In this document: positions 1 to 11,186 of the stretch, in pieces | Numbering within the stretch: position 1 is the first letter of the stretch | Layout of the letters: each line of letters begins with the position of its first letter | Origin: Mastigamoeba balamuthi | Lineage: Eukaryota > Evosea > Mastigamoebida > Mastigamoebidae | Assembly: GCA_902651635.1 (NCBI GenBank) | Contig: CACRSC010000049.1 | Coordinates: 190,551-247,388, forward strand | Reading direction: 5' to 3' | DNA length: 56,838 bases | The notes under the pieces: model-generated | Database searches by the model: none | Told to the model about the DNA's origin: nothing | Seen by the model: the letters and a program-made list of their open reading frames with translations, nothing else | Position numbers and translations under genes: made by a program

Positions 1-1331
1 ATCACCTCGTTCCTGCACAGGAACACCCCGGCGTAGTTGTCCGCGAGCTTCAGGGTCCGCAGCGAGCGGGCGCAGGTGCGGCAGAGGACGTCCAGCGGGC
101 CCGAGAACGCTCCGTGCTCCGAGGCGGAGAACAGGAGGGCCAGCGAGAACTTCCTGAGGCTGCGGCACATGGGCAGCAGCAGAAGGCTCTGCACCCACTC
201 GGTGCACGCGGACCTGATCACCAGCGAGTCCAGCACGGCCTGCGAGCTGCGGAGTGCCTCCAGCGCCTCGGGGCTGGGCGGCACGGGGTCGTGCAGGTGA
301 AGGCGCCTGAGCCCCGGCAGCGCGGCGAGGACGTGCGCAGTGGCCTCGGAGCTGAGGTCGAGCCTGCCGAGCGAGAGGCGGGTGATGCAGGGGCACAGCT
401 CCAGGAAGTCGAACATCGCCTGGGCGCTGAGACCCTTGCAGTACAGCGACGCGTCCTCGAGCTGCAGGGGCCCGTCGACCGACGCCACGACCTCGCTGAC
501 GTACTGACGCCCGAACCCCGTCGTCGTGCGGACCTTGCGGAGGCTCCGGCACCCGACGACGGCGTCCTTGACGATGCGCCCGTGCGCCTCGAGGTCCCTG
601 AGCCTCGGGCAGCTCCCGACGAGCGCGATCCCCGTGGGCTCGGCGTCGTTGCCCGAGCTGGTCACGCAGAGCTCCTCGAGGCCCGGCAGCGGGGCCACCG
701 ACAGCAGCCGCCACAGCGCGTCGCAGCGCACCTCCCTGTACTCGACGATGCCCGCGAGCGCTGCGGGCGAGCCGAGCCTCTGCGCGGCCCTGGCGAGGCC
801 CAGGGCGAAGGCGCCGTTGTTGCACCACAGCCTGCGGAGCTGCGGCCCCAAGTCGCTGGCCAGCACCTCGAGGGCCCCGCTCGTCGCCTCCTCCGCGTCC
901 GCGGGCACGCGCAGCCGCAGCGCCTCGAGGCTCCTCAGCGAGCGCAGGGGCTCGATGGCCTCTGCGGGGCACTCGAGGGCCCAGAGGTCGAGCTCGCGGA
1001 GCCGCGGGCACGCGAAGGCCAGCGAGAGCGCAGCGTCGGCCGAGAGCACGAACGGCGTGCTGCCGTAGTGCCGCGAGCACAGCGGGCCCACCGCCAGCCT
1101 CTGGGCGTGGCGCGCGTCCGGGCAGCCCTGCAGGGCCGCGAGCGAGGCGTTGGGGTCGTCCGAGCGGACGCAGAGGGCGGACCAGAGCCCGGGGTCGCCG
1201 CAGAGGTCGCGCCACGCACGGCACGTCCGCGAGAGGCGCGACCGCGAGCGCTGGTCGAGGCGCGGCAGCAGGAACTCGCGGGCCGCGTCCTGCGGCAGCC
1301 AGTCGAGCAGCGTTCTGTCAGTACTGCTCAT
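1..1331 (-). CDS. F-box/leucine-rich-repeat protein (3' part beyond window)
   Basis: The frame runs without a stop from the ATG at 1331 down to base 1, 443 codons, so the C-terminus lies outside the window. The first 60 residues have F-box character: DWLPQDAAREFLLPRLDQ, then RSRLSRTCRAWRDLC and GLWSALCV. The rest is a string of leucine-rich repeats of the F-box type, such as CPRLRELDLWALE and PLPGLEELCV, spaced about 25-30 residues. F-box/LRR proteins are the substrate-binding subunits of SCF ubiquitin ligases; the F-box binds Skp1 and the LRRs choose the target. The target cannot be read from sequence. No intron is needed. A decayed stretch of a related gene appears at 11960-12290. Confidence 0.8.
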   Translation of the reverse strand, partial: MSSTDRTLLDWLPQDAAREFLLPRLDQRSRSRLSRTCRAWRDLCGDPGLWSALCVRSDDPNASLAALQGCPDARHAQRLAVGPLCSRHYGSTPFVLSADAALSLAFACPRLRELDLWALECPAEAIEPLRSLRSLEALRLRVPADAEEATSGALEVLASDLGPQLRRLWCNNGAFALGLARAAQRLGSPAALAGIVEYREVRCDALWRLLSVAPLPGLEELCVTSSGNDAEPTGIALVGSCPRLRDLEAHGRIVKDAVVGCRSLRKVRTTTGFGRQYVSEVVASVDGPLQLEDASLYCKGLSAQAMFDFLELCPCITRLSLGRLDLSSEATAHVLAALPGLRRLHLHDPVPPSPEALEALRSSQAVLDSLVIRSACTEWVQSLLLLPMCRSLRKFSLALLFSASEHGAFSGPLDVLCRTCARSLRTLKLADNYAGVFLCRNEV

Positions 1332-1549
1332 GGGTGAGCGGAAATGCAGTCGCTGTCGCCGGATCCGGAGAAAAGCGTCAGTGTTTTTCCTGAGTTTCCT
1401 TCGGACAACGAAGCGTCCATCATCTAGGGCATACGTGGGGGGGTGTCTGTCGCGTCCGTGGTGCTGACAAGTGCTTCCCGGGGCGGGTGATGATCCCTGA
1501 TTCTGACACATGCGAAGATACGGGAATCTGGCAGATATTTTTGTGTGAC

Positions 1550-2012
1550 ATGCCGCAGAAGAAGGCGCAGCAGCCGCGCAAGGGGCCCAAGGCGCCCGAC
1601 GCCAAGGCCACGGCGGGCACCCCCGGCGCTGGCGCTGGCCTCCCGGCCTCTGTCCAGCCCAGCTCGGCCGGCGGCACGCGCATCGTCGTGCGCGCCAAGC
1701 CCAACGCCAAGTCCTCGGGCATCACCGGTTCTCGCCGCCGCCTCCGCCGCCTCCGGCGACGTCTCTCAGCGGTTCCGCGCGGGGGCAGGGGTCGAGGAGG
1801 AGGCCGTGGGGGTGAGCGTGGCCGAGGTGGCGCGGGACGGCAAGGCCAACGCGGCGCTCGTGGAGGTCGTCGCCGACGCGCTGGGAGTGCACCGCAGGGA
1901 CGCGTCGATCGAGGCCGGCGCGCGCTCGCACGACAAGGTCGTCGTGGTCTCGGGCATCGCCCCCGCCGACGCCCTCGCCAGGCTGCGCACCGCCGCGTCG
2001 CAGTTCAGCTGA
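1550..2012 (+). CDS. DUF167/YggU-family protein (C15orf40-like)
   Basis: Two exons, 1550-1727 and 1789-2012, separated by a 61-nt GT-AG intron, give 133 residues. The first 45 residues are low-complexity, rich in Ala, Pro, Gly and Lys. Then comes the DUF167 fold: RIVVRAKPNAKSSGITG, then VGVSVAEVARDGKANAALVE, where DGKAN is the family signature, and SIEAGARSHDKVVVVSGI. Splicing is required: without it the strand before the signature and the signature lie in different frames. The family is small, conserved from bacteria to man, and has no settled function. The ATG at 1550 is the first in frame with the conserved part. An AGATATTTTT stretch lies just before it (1533-1542). Confidence 0.8.
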
Positions 2013-2069
2013 GCTCCGCGAGGAAAAGTGCATTTTCGTGCAACAACGTCATCCAGCCGGAATTTGAAA

Positions 2070-2090
2070 TTTCCAAAATATCTTATACAG
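2070..2090 (+). promoter_or_regulatory. AAAATATC element before glycogen phosphorylase
   Basis: CCAAAATATCTTATAC lies about 85 bases before the start codon in otherwise GC-rich sequence. The same AATATC core recurs before several other genes here (5790, 39119, 46218, 54451). Its role as a core promoter element is inferred from position and recurrence only. Confidence 0.35.
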
Positions 2091-2162
2091 GGCGGCCCCT
2101 GTGTTGTCTCTACGTAGCAGCACGCCCGCACTCTTCACAGTCCGCCAACACAGCAACGCGAG

Positions 2163-5100
2163 ATGGCTGAGGAGCTGCACGCTGCGTTCACCCCCGAGGA
2201 CGTGCGCGCGTTCGGCGAGGCCGCCAAGGGCATCGCGCAGGAGCACCCGGCGCTGGTCGCCGCCGTGGCCGCCGCGACGGTGAGCTCTCTGGGCGCCACG
2301 GGCCCCGCCGCTGCCCCCGCCCCGGCCCCTGCGTCTGCGCCCCCGGCAGAGGACAACAGCAACGTCAAGGAGGCGGCCGAGGCTGCCGCGGAGCAGAAGA
2401 AGGCCGAGAAGGGCGAGGAGGGGGCCGCGTCCCCTGCGCCGTCGGTCACCCCGGCCATCTCGCGCACGGCCTCGGCTGCGCGCAGGCGCTCGTGTGAGTG
2501 GCCACTTCGTAATGCGCGGCGCTTGGAGGGTGGAGCTCACCCGGGGTGGCCGTGGGGGGGGGGGGGCGGTGGTGGCCGCAACAGGGATCGAGAGCGTCGA
2601 GCACTTCCCCGTGTCGATGGAGCAGAAGAGGACGCTGCTGTGGGCCTTCCACGCGTCGTACCTGCAGAACGGTGAGTGGGGGGCGCAGCTGTCAGTGGTG
2701 TGTGTTGACGGGTCGTACGGAGGGTCGCAGACGTGGACGTCCTGCAGCGCGAGTTCGTCCGGCACGCGGAGTACACGCTCGCGATAACGCGCTCGCAGCT
2801 CTCGAACCTCACGGCCTTCCGCGCCCTGGCGTTCTGGTAGCCCCCTCCCCTCTGCGCTGTGCCCGTATGGCTTCTGACGCCGGCTCAGCATGAGGGACCG
2901 CCTGATCGAGCGCTGGAAGGACACGGACACGTACTTCCGCCAGATGGACCCCAAGACGGTCAACTACCTCAGGCACGAAGGCCCTGCGACCCACCATACC
3001 CGCAGCGACTGACGAACTGGCGCAGCCTGGAGTTCCTGATGGGGAGGTCGCTGCAGAACGCCGCGATCAACCTGGGCCTGCGCAAGAAGTACAGCAAGGC
3101 GCTCAGGCACCTCGGCGTCGTCATGGAGGACCTGGTCGACCAGGAGAGCGACGCGGGGCTCGGCAACGGCGGCCTGGGCCGCCTGGCCGCGTGCTATCTC
3201 GACTCGATGGCCACGCTGGACATACCGGCGTGGGGCTACGGCCTGCGCTACACGTACGGCATGTTCTCGCAGGCCTTCGGTCCCAGCGGCGAGCAGCTCG
3301 AGGCCCCCGACTACTGGCTCAACTTCGGCAACCCCTGGGAGATCGAGAGGCTCGACGTCACGTACCCGATCCGCTTCGGCGGGCACGTGCGCAGCGTGGG
3401 GGCGACGACGCCCGGGCAGCCGCCGCGCGTCGCGTGGGAGGGGGGCGAGTTCGTGGTCGCGGTGGCCTACGACGTGCCCGTGCCGGGCCACAACACGTTC
3501 ACGACGCTGAACCTGCGCCTGTGGAGCTCCAAGCCCTCGAGCGAGTTCGACTTTGAGTCGTTCAACAAGGGCGACTACTACAAGGCCGTCGAGAACAAGC
3601 AGCTCAGCGAGAACATCACCAACGTCCTCTACCCCAACGACAACACCTCGATGGGTACTCGCCCGGTGTTCTAGCAAGAGGGGTCCGCAGCTCACGAGAC
3701 GGGACGCCGCGCAGGCAAGCTGCTGAGGCTCAAGCAGCAGTACTTCTTCGTGGCAGCCACGCTGAGGGACATCATGGCGAGGTTCAAGCAGCGCGGGAAG
3801 CCCCTGACCGAGATGCCGTCGTTCGTCTCGATCCAGCTCAACGACACGCACCCGACACTGGCGATACCGGAGCTCATGCGCCTGCTGATCGACGAGGAGG
3901 ACGTGCAGTGGGCGACGGCGTGGATGATCACGCGGCATGTCTTCTCGTACACGAACCACACGGTGCTGCCCGAGGCCCTCGAGATGTGGCCCGCGGAGAT
4001 GATAGAGCACCTGCTGCCGCGGCACTGGCGCCTCATCTGCGAGATCAACCACCTCTTCCTCAAGTTTGTCGAGCAGTCGTTCCCCGACCGCCCCGAGTAC
4101 CGCCGCAAGCTCACCGTCGTCGAGGAGGGCCCCAGGCGCCTCGTCCGCATGGCGCACCTCGCCATCGTCGGCTCGCACACGGTCAACGGGGTGGCCAAGC
4201 TGCACACGGACCTGCTCAAGTCCTCGGTCTTCCCCGAGTTCCACGCGCTCTGGCCGCAGAAGTTCCGCAACGTGACCAACGGGATCACTCCGAGGCGCTG
4301 GCTCCTGCAGGCCAACCCGCTCCTGGCCGAGCTCATCACCGAGACGCTCGGCGACCCCGCGTGGGCCACGGACCTCTCGCTGCTCAGGGGCCTGCTGCCC
4401 ATGGCCGACAACGCGGAGTTTCTGCAGCGGTGGAGGTCGGCCAAGCAGCACTGCAAGGACCGCCTCGCCGACTACATCCAGCGCGCCGTCGGCATCAGCG
4501 TCGACCCCTCGGCCATCTTCAACATCATGGCCAAGCGCTTCCACGAGTACAAGCGCCAGCTGCTCAACTGCCTCGGGTGCGCGCTGCGCGCGACTCCGCT
4601 TCTGAGCCCTCGAGACCCGCAGGATAATCGACAGGTGGAGGGAGCTCACGCAGATGGCCGACGAGGAGCGCCTGGCGGCCGCCAAGCGCGTGTACGTCGT
4701 CGCGGGGAAGGCGGCGCCCGGGTACGTTATGGCCAAGCTCGTCATCCAGCTGCTCAACTGCGTCTCCGCGCGGCTCAACGCGGACCCGCTGACTTCGCCG
4801 CTGCTCAAGGTCGTCGTGCTGCCCAACTACGGTGTGTCGATGGCCGAGGTGCTGGTGCCCGCCAGCGACGTCTCGCAGCACATCTCGACGGCGGGCATGG
4901 AGGCCTCGGGGACCAGCAACATGAAGTTCGCGCTCAACGGCGGCCTGCTGCTCGGCACGATGGACGGCGCCAACATCGAGATTGTCCGCGAGATCGGCGA
5001 GAAGAACGCGTTCATCTTCGGCGCGCGCGCCGGCGAGGTCGAGGCCGTGCGCAGGGCCTCGCACGCAACGGTCCCCGACGCGCGGTTCCAGGCGGCCGTC

Positions 5101-5570
5101 GACGAGATCAGCGCCGGCACGTTTGGCAACGCCGACACGTTCCGCCCGCTGGTCGACGGCCTGCGCCCCGAGAGCGACTACTTCATCCTCGGCCACGACT
5201 TCCCCTCGTGTGAGTGTCGGCCCAGGGGTCCCAGGGACGCCCCCAGCGTGGCGGCTCACTTGGCAGGGGTCGCAGACATCGGGGAGCTGAGGAGGATCGA
5301 CGAGGCGTTTGCGGACAGGGACAGGTGGACGAGGATGAGCGTCGAGTCGACGGCGCTGATGGGGTTCTTCTCGTCGGACAGGTCGATCGAGGACTACGCC
5401 CAGACCGTCTGGAACGTCAAGGTGAGCGGCCAGCCAGCGAGTGAACGTCCCCCTTGCCTTGGCGCTGACTCCCGCGGGCGTATCAGCCGTGCAGGAGGCC
5501 GGGGCCCGTGCCCATCTCGATCGAGAGGATGTCGACGTCGAGCCTGATGCCGTCGCAGGCGCACCGCTGA
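2163..5570 (+). CDS. glycogen phosphorylase (EC 2.4.1.1), nine exons
   Basis: Exons 2163-2493, 2585-2671, 2731-2836, 2889-2972, 3026-3654, 3715-4576, 4623-5209, 5276-5421 and 5487-5570 sum to 971 residues. The enzyme releases glucose-1-phosphate from glycogen with a PLP cofactor in the cytosol. Recognition is secure: [68 protein letters not shown]-type [14 protein letters not shown], and [10 protein letters not shown], whose lysine (about residue 801) binds PLP. The first 110 residues are a low-complexity Ala/Pro/Glu extension that animal and yeast enzymes lack. Intron 4 (2973-3025) begins with GC instead of GT: no GT exists there and only this splice yields the invariant [10 protein letters not shown]. 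The acceptor of the last intron could also be at 5494, but 5486 fits the ending better. Confidence 0.95.
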
Positions 5571-5784
5571 GTGGCCGCGTTGGCTGTCGTTGGCCGGCCC
5601 TCTGGTGGCCAGAGGGGCGCCCTGTAGGACCATCTCAACAGATGTCGGATTGTGCCCTCTGACTCACGGGAAGAGAACGTGTTGGGCCTGTTCTTCACGC
5701 CCAGCCTCCTCGGTTGGAACTTTGCCCTGAAACGGCCACACCCGGGGAACGACCCTCAGTTGACGTAAAAAGTGACGCAATGGG

Positions 5785-5803
5785 GGCACAAAATATCTTT
5801 TTT
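5785..5803 (+). promoter_or_regulatory. AAAATATC element before prolyl-tRNA synthetase
   Basis: CACAAAATATCTTTTTTTC lies about 75 bases before the ATG, with the same core and spacing as the element before glycogen phosphorylase. Function is inferred from recurrence. Confidence 0.35.
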
Positions 5804-5868
5804 TCTGCCGCCTTCCCCCCCAGTTGACCCCCCACAGCGCACAGCACAGCAAATCCCAACCCCCGACG

Positions 5869-8050
5869 ATGGCGGAGCAGCAGACGCAGCAGCAGCAGCC
5901 CACGACGGCGGCGCCCGAGGCCGCGGCGGCCCCGGCGGCCCCTGCGGCGCGGAAGGAGCGGAAGCCCAAGCCCGAGAAGAAGGAGAAGAAGGCGGCGGCG
6001 CCCGCGGCGGTCGTCAAGAAGGACACGGCGGACCTGCTGGGCATCGAGGCCAAGAAGGCCGACAACTTCGCCGACTGGTACACCCAGGTCATCACCCGCT
6101 CGGAGATGCTCGAGTACTACGACATCTCTGGTGCGCCTCTGAGCGGGTTTTGCAATTCGATTTTAAACAACAGATTGAATTACGCGACGAGTCCAATCAA
6201 ATGAAACCGAGAGCGATGGCTGACGACCGGGGGGGCACGCGGTGTGGCGGGGCAGGGTGCTACATCCTGAGGCCGTGGGCGTACAACATGTGGGAGAACA
6301 TCCAGTCGTACTTTGACGGCGAGATCAAGAGGAGCGGCGTGCACAACGCGTACTTCCCCATCTTCGTCTCGGGCCGCGCGCTCAACACCGAGGAGGACGA
6401 GCTCGAGGGCTTTGGCGCGGAGGTCGCGTGGGTCACGCGCTCGGGCAAGTCGGAGCTGGCCGAGCCCATTGCCGTGCGCCCGACGTCGGAGACTGTCATG
6501 TACCCCGCCTTCAAGAAGTGGATCACCAGCCACCGCGACCTCCCCCTCCGCGTACGTAGCGTACCCCTCACTCTCCCCTCTCCCCCGCACCCCCGCACTC
6601 CCACACTCCCACTTCCACTCTCCACAGCCACTTCCACTTGATTTTGTTGTCGTTCTGTCCGCCCCCCCCCCTCCCCCGCCATCTCAGGCGTCGCTTTCCC
6701 ACTTAACGTCACGTGATCTCTGCAACAACAAGCGTTGCACGGCTCTGCGGGGGATCGGGCAGGACACCTCACCGGTGTCCTGGAGGGCTCACTGGACCCA
6801 TGCAACTGCGAAGGGGGGGGGGGGCTTTCATTCAACTGTCATTTGTTTCCTGTTTGTTAACTCAATTTGAATCTCCGTTTGAATCTCGACCATTTGGGGT
6901 GAGGCCTGACAAGGGGCTGCTGGTCGCGGGACAACAGGTGAACCAGTGGTGCAACGTCGTGCGCTGGGAGTTCAAGCACCCCGTGCCCTTCATCCGCACG
7001 CGCGAGTTCCTGTGGCAGGAGGGCCACAGCGCGTTTGCGACGCAGGCCGAGGCCGACGTGGAGGTGATGGAGATCCTCAACCTCTACGGCAGCGTCTACG
7101 AGGACATCCTGGCCGTCCCCGTCGTCCGCGGCAAGAAGAGCGAGAAGGAGAAGTTCGCGGGCGCGCTCTACACGACGACGGTCGAGGCGTTCATCCCGTC
7201 CAACGGCCGCGCGGTGCAGGCGGCGACGTCGCACTGCCTGGGCCAGACGTTTGCCAAGATGTTCGGCGTCGAGTTCGAGAACGACAAGCACGTCAAGCAG
7301 TTCGCCTACCAGAACTCGTGGGGGCTGACGACGCGCAGCATCGGCGTCTGCGTCATGGTCCACGGCGACGACAAGGGCCTCGTGCTGCCGCCGCGCGTGG
7401 CGCCCGTCCAGGTCGTCGTCATCCCGCTGCGCTACAAGGGCTCGGAGGAGGCGACCCGCAAGCGCGCCACCGAGCTGGCGGCCGTCGTCAAGGCCTGCGG
7501 CGTCCGCGTCTTTGTCGACGACGACGACCACACGCCCGGCTGGAAGTACAACCACTGGGAGGTCAAGGGCGTCCCCATCCGCATGGAGCTGGGCCCCAAG
7601 GACATCACCAACGAGTGCTGCGTGCTCGTCCGCCGCGACACGGGCGCCAAGGAGGTCGTCCCCTGGACGGCCCTCGCCGCCCGCATCGAGTCGCTGCTGG
7701 CCGAGATCCAGCGCAACCTCCTCGAGCGCGCCCGCGCCGACCGCGAGGCCCACACGGTCCGCGTCACCGAGTGGTCGCAGTTCGTCCCCGCGCTCGACGG
7801 CCGCAACATCTGCCTCTGCACGTGGTGCGGCCAGACGCCCTGCGAGGAGGACGTCAAGGCGCGCAGCGCCAAGGAGAGCCTCGAGAGGGCCGCGGCAGCC
7901 GACGTGGCCGCAGACGCGGAGGCCTCGCTGACGGGCGCCGCCAAGACGCTCTGCACGCCGTTTGAGCAGCCCGCGCTGCCCGAGGGCGCCAAGTGCTTCG
8001 CCTGCGGCAAGCCCGCCGTCGCCTGGACGCTCTTCGGCCGCAGCTACTGA
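5869..8050 (+). CDS. proS: prolyl-tRNA synthetase, eukaryotic/archaeal type
   Basis: Exons 5869-6130, 6256-6551 and 6938-8050 give 556 residues. It charges tRNA-Pro with proline in the cytosol. A class II aminoacyl-tRNA synthetase core is visible: [20 protein letters not shown], motif 2 in [34 protein letters not shown], and motif 3 in [18 protein letters not shown]. An anticodon-binding domain follows ([20 protein letters not shown]). The C-terminal domain of archaeal/eukaryotic ProRS has cysteine pairs ([20 protein letters not shown]) and ends in the usual LFGRSY with terminal tyrosine. There is no EF-Glu half, so it is a free ProRS rather than a GluProRS fusion. The first 55 residues are a Gln/Ala/Lys-rich extension. 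Intron 2 is 386 nt, the longest in the window, with C and G runs. Confidence 0.95.
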
Positions 8051-8515
8051 GCTGCTGCTTCAGTCGCTGAGCGACGCAAGGGGGGGGGGTGTGGCGACGG
8101 CGAAACGACTGCTGGAAGCCCGTCGCCCTGTCCCCCCTTCTGACCCGTCTTGAAACACCTCCACCCAACTGTCCTTGCACGCGAGATTGGTTTGCTGCAA
8201 CACACGCTTTGGCTCGCCCCCCCCCCCNTTGAGCAGCCCGCGCTGCCCGAGGGCGCCAAGTGCTTCGCCTGCGGCAAGCCCGCCGTCGCCTGGACGCTCT
8301 TCGGCCGCAGCTACTGAGCTGCTGCTGGAGCCGCTGAGCGACGCAAGGGGGGGGGTGTGGCGACGGCGAAACGACTGCTGGAAGCCCGTCGCCCTGTCCC
8401 CTCTTCTGACCCGTCTTGTTCCCCTTCCCCAGAGACAAACACCTCCACCCAACTGTCCTTGCACGCGAGATTGGTTTGCTGCAACACACGCTTTGGCTCG
8501 CCCCCCCCCCCCCCC
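7962..8515. repeat. probable assembly duplication around a single N (8228)
   Basis: Bases 7962-8227 (last 30 codons of ProRS plus downstream sequence) reappear at 8229-8515 after one N. The second copy differs by a few substitutions (GCTTCAGTCG versus GCTGGAGCCG) and by 18 extra bases after CCCGTCTTG. The second copy still encodes the ProRS tail to a stop at 8315-8317 but has no gene in front. This looks like two overlapping contigs or haplotypes joined without merging, next to a C-run that would stop sequencing. Confidence 0.75.
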
Positions 8516-8946
8516 TGCTGTGCTGTGCGCCAGCGAGTCCCTGCTGCCCGCGTTCTTGTGACGGAGACGGATACCCGCCCGCCTGCGCTTGCCCATTTGC
8601 TCGTACTGCGCACCTCTACCACCCCTGTGTGGGAAGACGACAGTCGGTAATGCGGGTTCCTCTCGCGGTGCCCGAGTCGGTCCCGACAGCCCGGCAGGGG
8701 GACGCGCTGCTGTAGGGCAGCGGGAGGCACAGAGAGGTGTAGGAGATGTAGGCGGTTGAGAAACACTTGGGATACAATCCAGAGCACCGGTACAGGAAAC
8801 AACGAATTGCGCGCACTCAAAAACCCGCTTTCGTGTACAGCGGGCAGAAAAAAGCGGGGCGAGAAGAGGCGGATGTCTGACGTCATTCGTTCATTTCTCC
8901 CTCCTGCGGGGAGAAGAATTACGTCAGAGCTGAGTCATACGCGACC
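8516..8946. other. intergenic, no gene seen
   Basis: Between the duplicated ProRS tail and the amylase promoter region. No reading frame resembles a known family. Part of it is upstream sequence of the amylase gene. Confidence 0.5.
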
Positions 8947-8955
8947 GATAAAAAG
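8947..8955 (+). promoter_or_regulatory. TATA-like box of the amylase gene
   Basis: GATAAAAAG lies about 62 bases before the amylase start codon. The usual AATATC element of neighbouring genes is absent here. Confidence 0.35.
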
Positions 8956-9016
8956 CGGCGCCCTTGCGCTGCAGTACTTCCTAACTTTTTCTCATTCGCT
9001 GAGCACTCAACGCCGT

Positions 9017-11186
9017 ATGGGCCACCACCACCACCACTCCGGTCTCTGCGCCCTCGGGGCGGCGGCCCTGCTCGCCGCCGTCGCCGCCGCGTCTGCGGCG
9101 CCCGACATCTCGGTCGTGGGCTTCGACGCGGTCAAGCAGTGGGCGCGCGCGCGCATCGCGACGGCCGAGGAGAGCTTCGCGGCGTCGGGGAGCGCGCGGT
9201 ACGCGTCGCCCGCGTTCTGGGGGTCGGAGATCGTCTACCTCGTGATGCCCGACCGCTTCAACAACGGCAACGCCAGCAACGACGCGCTGAACCTGCCGCC
9301 GCAGCAGGCCCAGTACCAGGGCGGCTCGGACCTCTGGGGCGTGCAGGACTGGCGCCAGGGCGGCGACCTGCGCGGCATCATCGACAGGCTCGACTACATC
9401 AAGGACCTCGGGGCGACGACCATCTGGGTGACGCCCGTGCTCAAGCACAACGGCGACTACCACGGCTACTGCACGACCGACTTCACCGAGATCGACCCCG
9501 GGTTCGGCACCGCCGAGGAGCTGCGCGAGCTGACGGGCCAGGCCCACGCGCGCGGGCTCAAGGTCGTGCTCGACATCGTCGTCAACCACGTCTGCGACAG
9601 GGGCACCAGCTACGCGCGCCAGCCCAACGACCACGTCTCGTGCGCCCACGACCTCGACGGCAGCTACTGGAGCAACGCGCCGCCGGCGACGACCCGCCAG
9701 GGGTCGATGAGCTTCGGCCCCAACTTCTTCGGGCCGTTCAAGACCGAGTACTTCCTCAACCGCTGCGGGGCCAACTCGTTCGACGAGATGATGGGCACCG
9801 ACTCGCCGACGCTCTTCGGCGACTTCACCGCCGGCATGTACGACTTCAACACGCGCAACTACGACTTCCAGCAGATCTTCACCGACCTCCACAAGTACTG
9901 GATTGCCTACGCCGACATCGACGGTGAGTTCTCTCGGCCTCCGCTCCAGTTTTGCAGCGGTTCCTCAACGGGTTTTGGGCGCAGGGTTCCGCCTGGACGC
10001 GGCCAAGCACGTGACGATGGACTTTGTGGCGTACTTCTCGACGATGGTGAGGGCCTACGCCAACAGCGTCGGCAAGAACAACTTCCTGGTCATCGGCGAG
10101 ATCGCCTCGGTGGCCGACTGGATGGGCCGCGGCCTGGGCAAGATGTTCACCAACCCGTACAACCCCGACGACCACGACGCGACGCGCGTGCCCAAGTCGC
10201 TGACGGCGCGCATCTGGGACCTCAAGGACACGTACCTGGCGCACCCCAACGCCAAGTACCCGGGCGTCAACGCCGTCTACAACTTCTGGCTGGCCGACTC
10301 GGTGCACCACATCCTGCGCAACTGGAAGAACTGCCACTACCTCGAGGAGGAGTTCTTTGACGACTACCAGCAGACGCTGGCCGCGCAGAACGACAGGCGC
10401 CTCAACTGGTACATGCTCGAGATCCACGACCAGCCGCGCTACGTCAAGGACCTCACGGACCCCTTCAAGTCGCGCGTCGGCGTCATGCTGCTGCCGCTCG
10501 TCGAGGCCGTGCCCATCATCTACTACGGCCTCGAGCAGGGCTTCAACGGCGCCTGCCACACGGACCGCATCATCGCCGGCGCGGCCTCGGGCAGCGTCGT
10601 CGACGCCTGCCACGGCACGGGCGACTCGCTCAAGCGCCAGAGCATGTTCATGAGCAGCGGCTGGCGCCTGGGCAGCACCATCCCCGAGCTCAACCAGCTG
10701 GCGTTCATCGGCAAGTCCACGGCGCCCGCCCCCGCGGGCCCCAACGACTGGCAGTCGGACCCGTTCCTCAACCGCAACCACATGGTCTACAAGGCCTCGC
10801 GCGCGGTCAACCACATCCGCCAGTCGTGCAGCGCGCTGAGGGCCGGCAACACGGCGTTCCGCTGGGGCGACTACAAGACCGAGGGCATCCTGGCCTTCTC
10901 GCGCCTGCTGGGCCCGCAGGAGATCGTCGTCATCGCCAACAACGCGGGGTACCCGATCACCATCCCGCGCCTGCAGGTCGACCCCTCGATCAACCAGGCC
11001 GCGGGCCAGCACTACAAGAACATGCTCAACGGCCTCGAGGTGGCCACCATCGAGAGGGAGGGCACCAACAGCTTCATGAACTTCGGCGGGACGCAGATCG
11101 ACGGCAACTCGGTCAAGGTCTACGCCCACGAGTACAACCTCAGCAAGTGGGACTCGTACCTCGGCGCCCACCTCTGCACCAACTGA
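9017..11186 (+). CDS. secreted GH13 alpha-amylase
   Basis: Two exons (9017-9923, 9985-11186; 61-nt intron) give 702 residues. The protein begins with five histidines, then a hydrophobic signal peptide (LCALGAAALLAAVAAASAA), so it should be secreted or sent to a digestive vacuole. GH13 alpha-amylases hydrolyse alpha-1,4 bonds of starch and glycogen. The conserved regions are all present: I, DIVVNHVCD; II, GFRLDAAKH with nucleophile Asp at about 307; III, FLVIGEIAS with acid/base Glu at about 341; IV, EIHDQPRY with the transition-state Asp at about 451. The catalytic barrel is followed by a beta domain ending near the stop. The intron splits the codon before region II. The ATG at 9017 is chosen because the signal peptide follows at once. 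Confidence 0.93.

Noticed and set aside
2964-4826. 620-codon minus-strand frame opposite glycogen phosphorylase
   Set aside because: It mirrors an exon of a securely identified enzyme. In GC-rich coding sequence the antisense frame often lacks stops; it has no family resemblance and crosses introns.
9017-9040. MGHHHHHSG start of the amylase as cloning-vector His tag
   Set aside because: The codons run directly into a natural signal peptide with intact upstream genomic sequence and no vector or linker sequence, so it is taken as native.
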